Below, piece after piece: positions 63,382-64,000 of a DNA stretch of 64,000 nt. The stretch comes from Paraconexibacter antarcticus (GTDB taxonomy: Bacteria; Actinomycetota; Thermoleophilia; Solirubrobacterales; Solirubrobacteraceae), in contig NZ_CP098502.1 of NCBI RefSeq assembly GCF_024220175.1, positions 1-64,000 on the forward strand, written 5' to 3'. A program made the position numbers and the translations under genes. The notes under the pieces were generated by a model. It had not been told where the DNA came from, did no database searches, and worked only from the letters and a program-made list of their open reading frames with translations. The stretch's first letter is position 1. Each line of letters opens with the position of its first letter.

Positions 63382-64000
63382 ATGATCGGCGCCATGTACT
63401 CGGCCATCTCGGGCCTCAAGGAGCATCAGGTGATGCTCGACGTCACCGCGAACAACCTCGCGAACGTCAACACCATCGGCTATAAGGCCAGCCGTGCGAC
63501 GTTCAAGGACCAGCTCGCGCAGAACTTCGCGGGCGGCGCGGCCTCGGGCGCCACGAGCGGCGGCCAGAACCCGCAGCAGGTCGGCCTCGGCGTCGCGCTC
63601 TCGAGCGTCGACAACCTCATCACCGCCGGCAACCTGCAGACGACGGGCAACCCGCTCGACTGCGCGGTCTCCGGCGAGGGCTGGTTCCGCGTCGCCCCCG
63701 GCGTCCCGCCGGCGATGCCCGCCGCGGGCTCGGTCGAGTACACCCGTGCGGGCAATTTCACGCGCAACGACCAGGGCTACCTCGTCACGAGCGAGGGCTA
63801 CTACGTCATGGGGCGCGACTTCACGTCGAACACCGACCAGTACATCCAGATCCCCGCCGGGGCCACCGGGACCGCCATCGCGGGCGATGGCACCGTCTCC
63901 TACATCCCGACCGGCGGCGGCGCGCGCGTGACGGCGTCGACGATCTCGCTCGCGAAGTTCCCGAACGAGAACGGCCTCGTCCGCGCCTCGGGCAACCGCT
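63382..64000 (+). CDS. flgE: flagellar hook protein FlgE, cut by the window end
   Basis: Hook subunit; the first 206 codons are present. N-terminus IGAMYSAISGLKEHQVMLDV followed by NNLANVNTIGYKASRATF, then NPLDCAVSGEGWFRV, SVEYTRAGNFTRNDQGYLVT (in parts), all typical for FlgE. ATG at 63382 with CAGGAG 11 bases upstream. The 88 bases before it contain no clear FliA site, so it is likely read from upstream. Confidence 0.93.
   Translation, partial: MIGAMYSAISGLKEHQVMLDVTANNLANVNTIGYKASRATFKDQLAQNFAGGAASGATSGGQNPQQVGLGVALSSVDNLITAGNLQTTGNPLDCAVSGEGWFRVAPGVPPAMPAAGSVEYTRAGNFTRNDQGYLVTSEGYYVMGRDFTSNTDQYIQIPAGATGTAIAGDGTVSYIPTGGGARVTASTISLAKFPNENGLVRASGNR

Overview
The window is a gene-dense, very GC-rich stretch of an actinobacterial chromosome next to the replication origin. 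It opens with dnaA, dnaN, recF, a DUF721 gene, gyrB and gyrA. It continues with the actinobacterial FHA / PP2C / RodA / PbpA / PknB block and then with most of a flagellar gene cluster. Many genes start with GTG, often in 4-base GTGA overlaps. Flagellar motility, a FliW/CsrA pair and a GyrB of 809 residues together suggest Thermoleophilia (Solirubrobacterales type) rather than a mycobacterium or streptomycete; that placement is inference.

Layout. 1-9572: replication initiation and DNA gyrase. 9573-10098: the longest gene-free stretch, with a tiny ORF behind an unusually complete Shine-Dalgarno sequence, a strong terminator and a long inverted repeat. 10099-13312 (minus): HNH endonuclease, prephenate dehydratase, a DUF4446 protein and a membrane protein. 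13479-24061 (plus): a multi-membrane-span Ser/Thr kinase, then fhaA-fhaB-pstP-rodA-pbpA-pknB-ddl for phospho-controlled cell-wall growth. 24238-27094: a secreted copper operon (cupredoxin, two-domain multicopper oxidase, cupredoxin). 27057-32619: a third Ser/Thr kinase, a DHA2-type exporter with a divergent TetR repressor and paired operators, an SGNH protein and a small Cys-rich secreted protein.

32691-40017 is the late flagellar block, mostly minus strand: fliC, csrA, fliW, flgL, flgK, flgN, a small ORF, flgG and flgF, then plus-strand FliK-like and FlhB-tail-like genes. 40837-41834 is an IS982-family element inserted exactly at the stop codon of the flagellar sigma factor gene fliA. 42959-64000 (plus) holds a TPR glycosyltransferase, flaG-like, fliD, fliS, a fliT-like gene, flgB-flgC-fliE-fliF-fliG-fliH-fliI, a GGDEF/EAL protein, fliJ, a lytic transglycosylase, fliK, flgD, a small flagellar operon protein and the start of flgE, cut by the window edge. 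A subtilisin-like protease, a DUF4352-like protein and a second SGNH protein lie between them on the minus strand.

The most interesting result is a two-layer flagellar regulon read directly from the sequence. Eight sites share CTCAA or close to it, a 15-bp spacer and a -10 near GCCGACCA, which fits sigma-28 (FliA). They precede flgF, flgG, the glycosyltransferase, flaG, fliS, flgB, the GGDEF/EAL gene and fliJ. At four of them the -10 ends only 8-12 nt before the start codon, so the mRNA should be nearly leaderless. Two of the others (flaG, flgB), and also fliC, have leaders carrying CACGGAAG as a hexaloop hairpin or over the Shine-Dalgarno, the classic CsrA/RsmE target form, with csrA-fliW encoded in the same cluster. 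No rRNA, tRNA or CRISPR array was seen.
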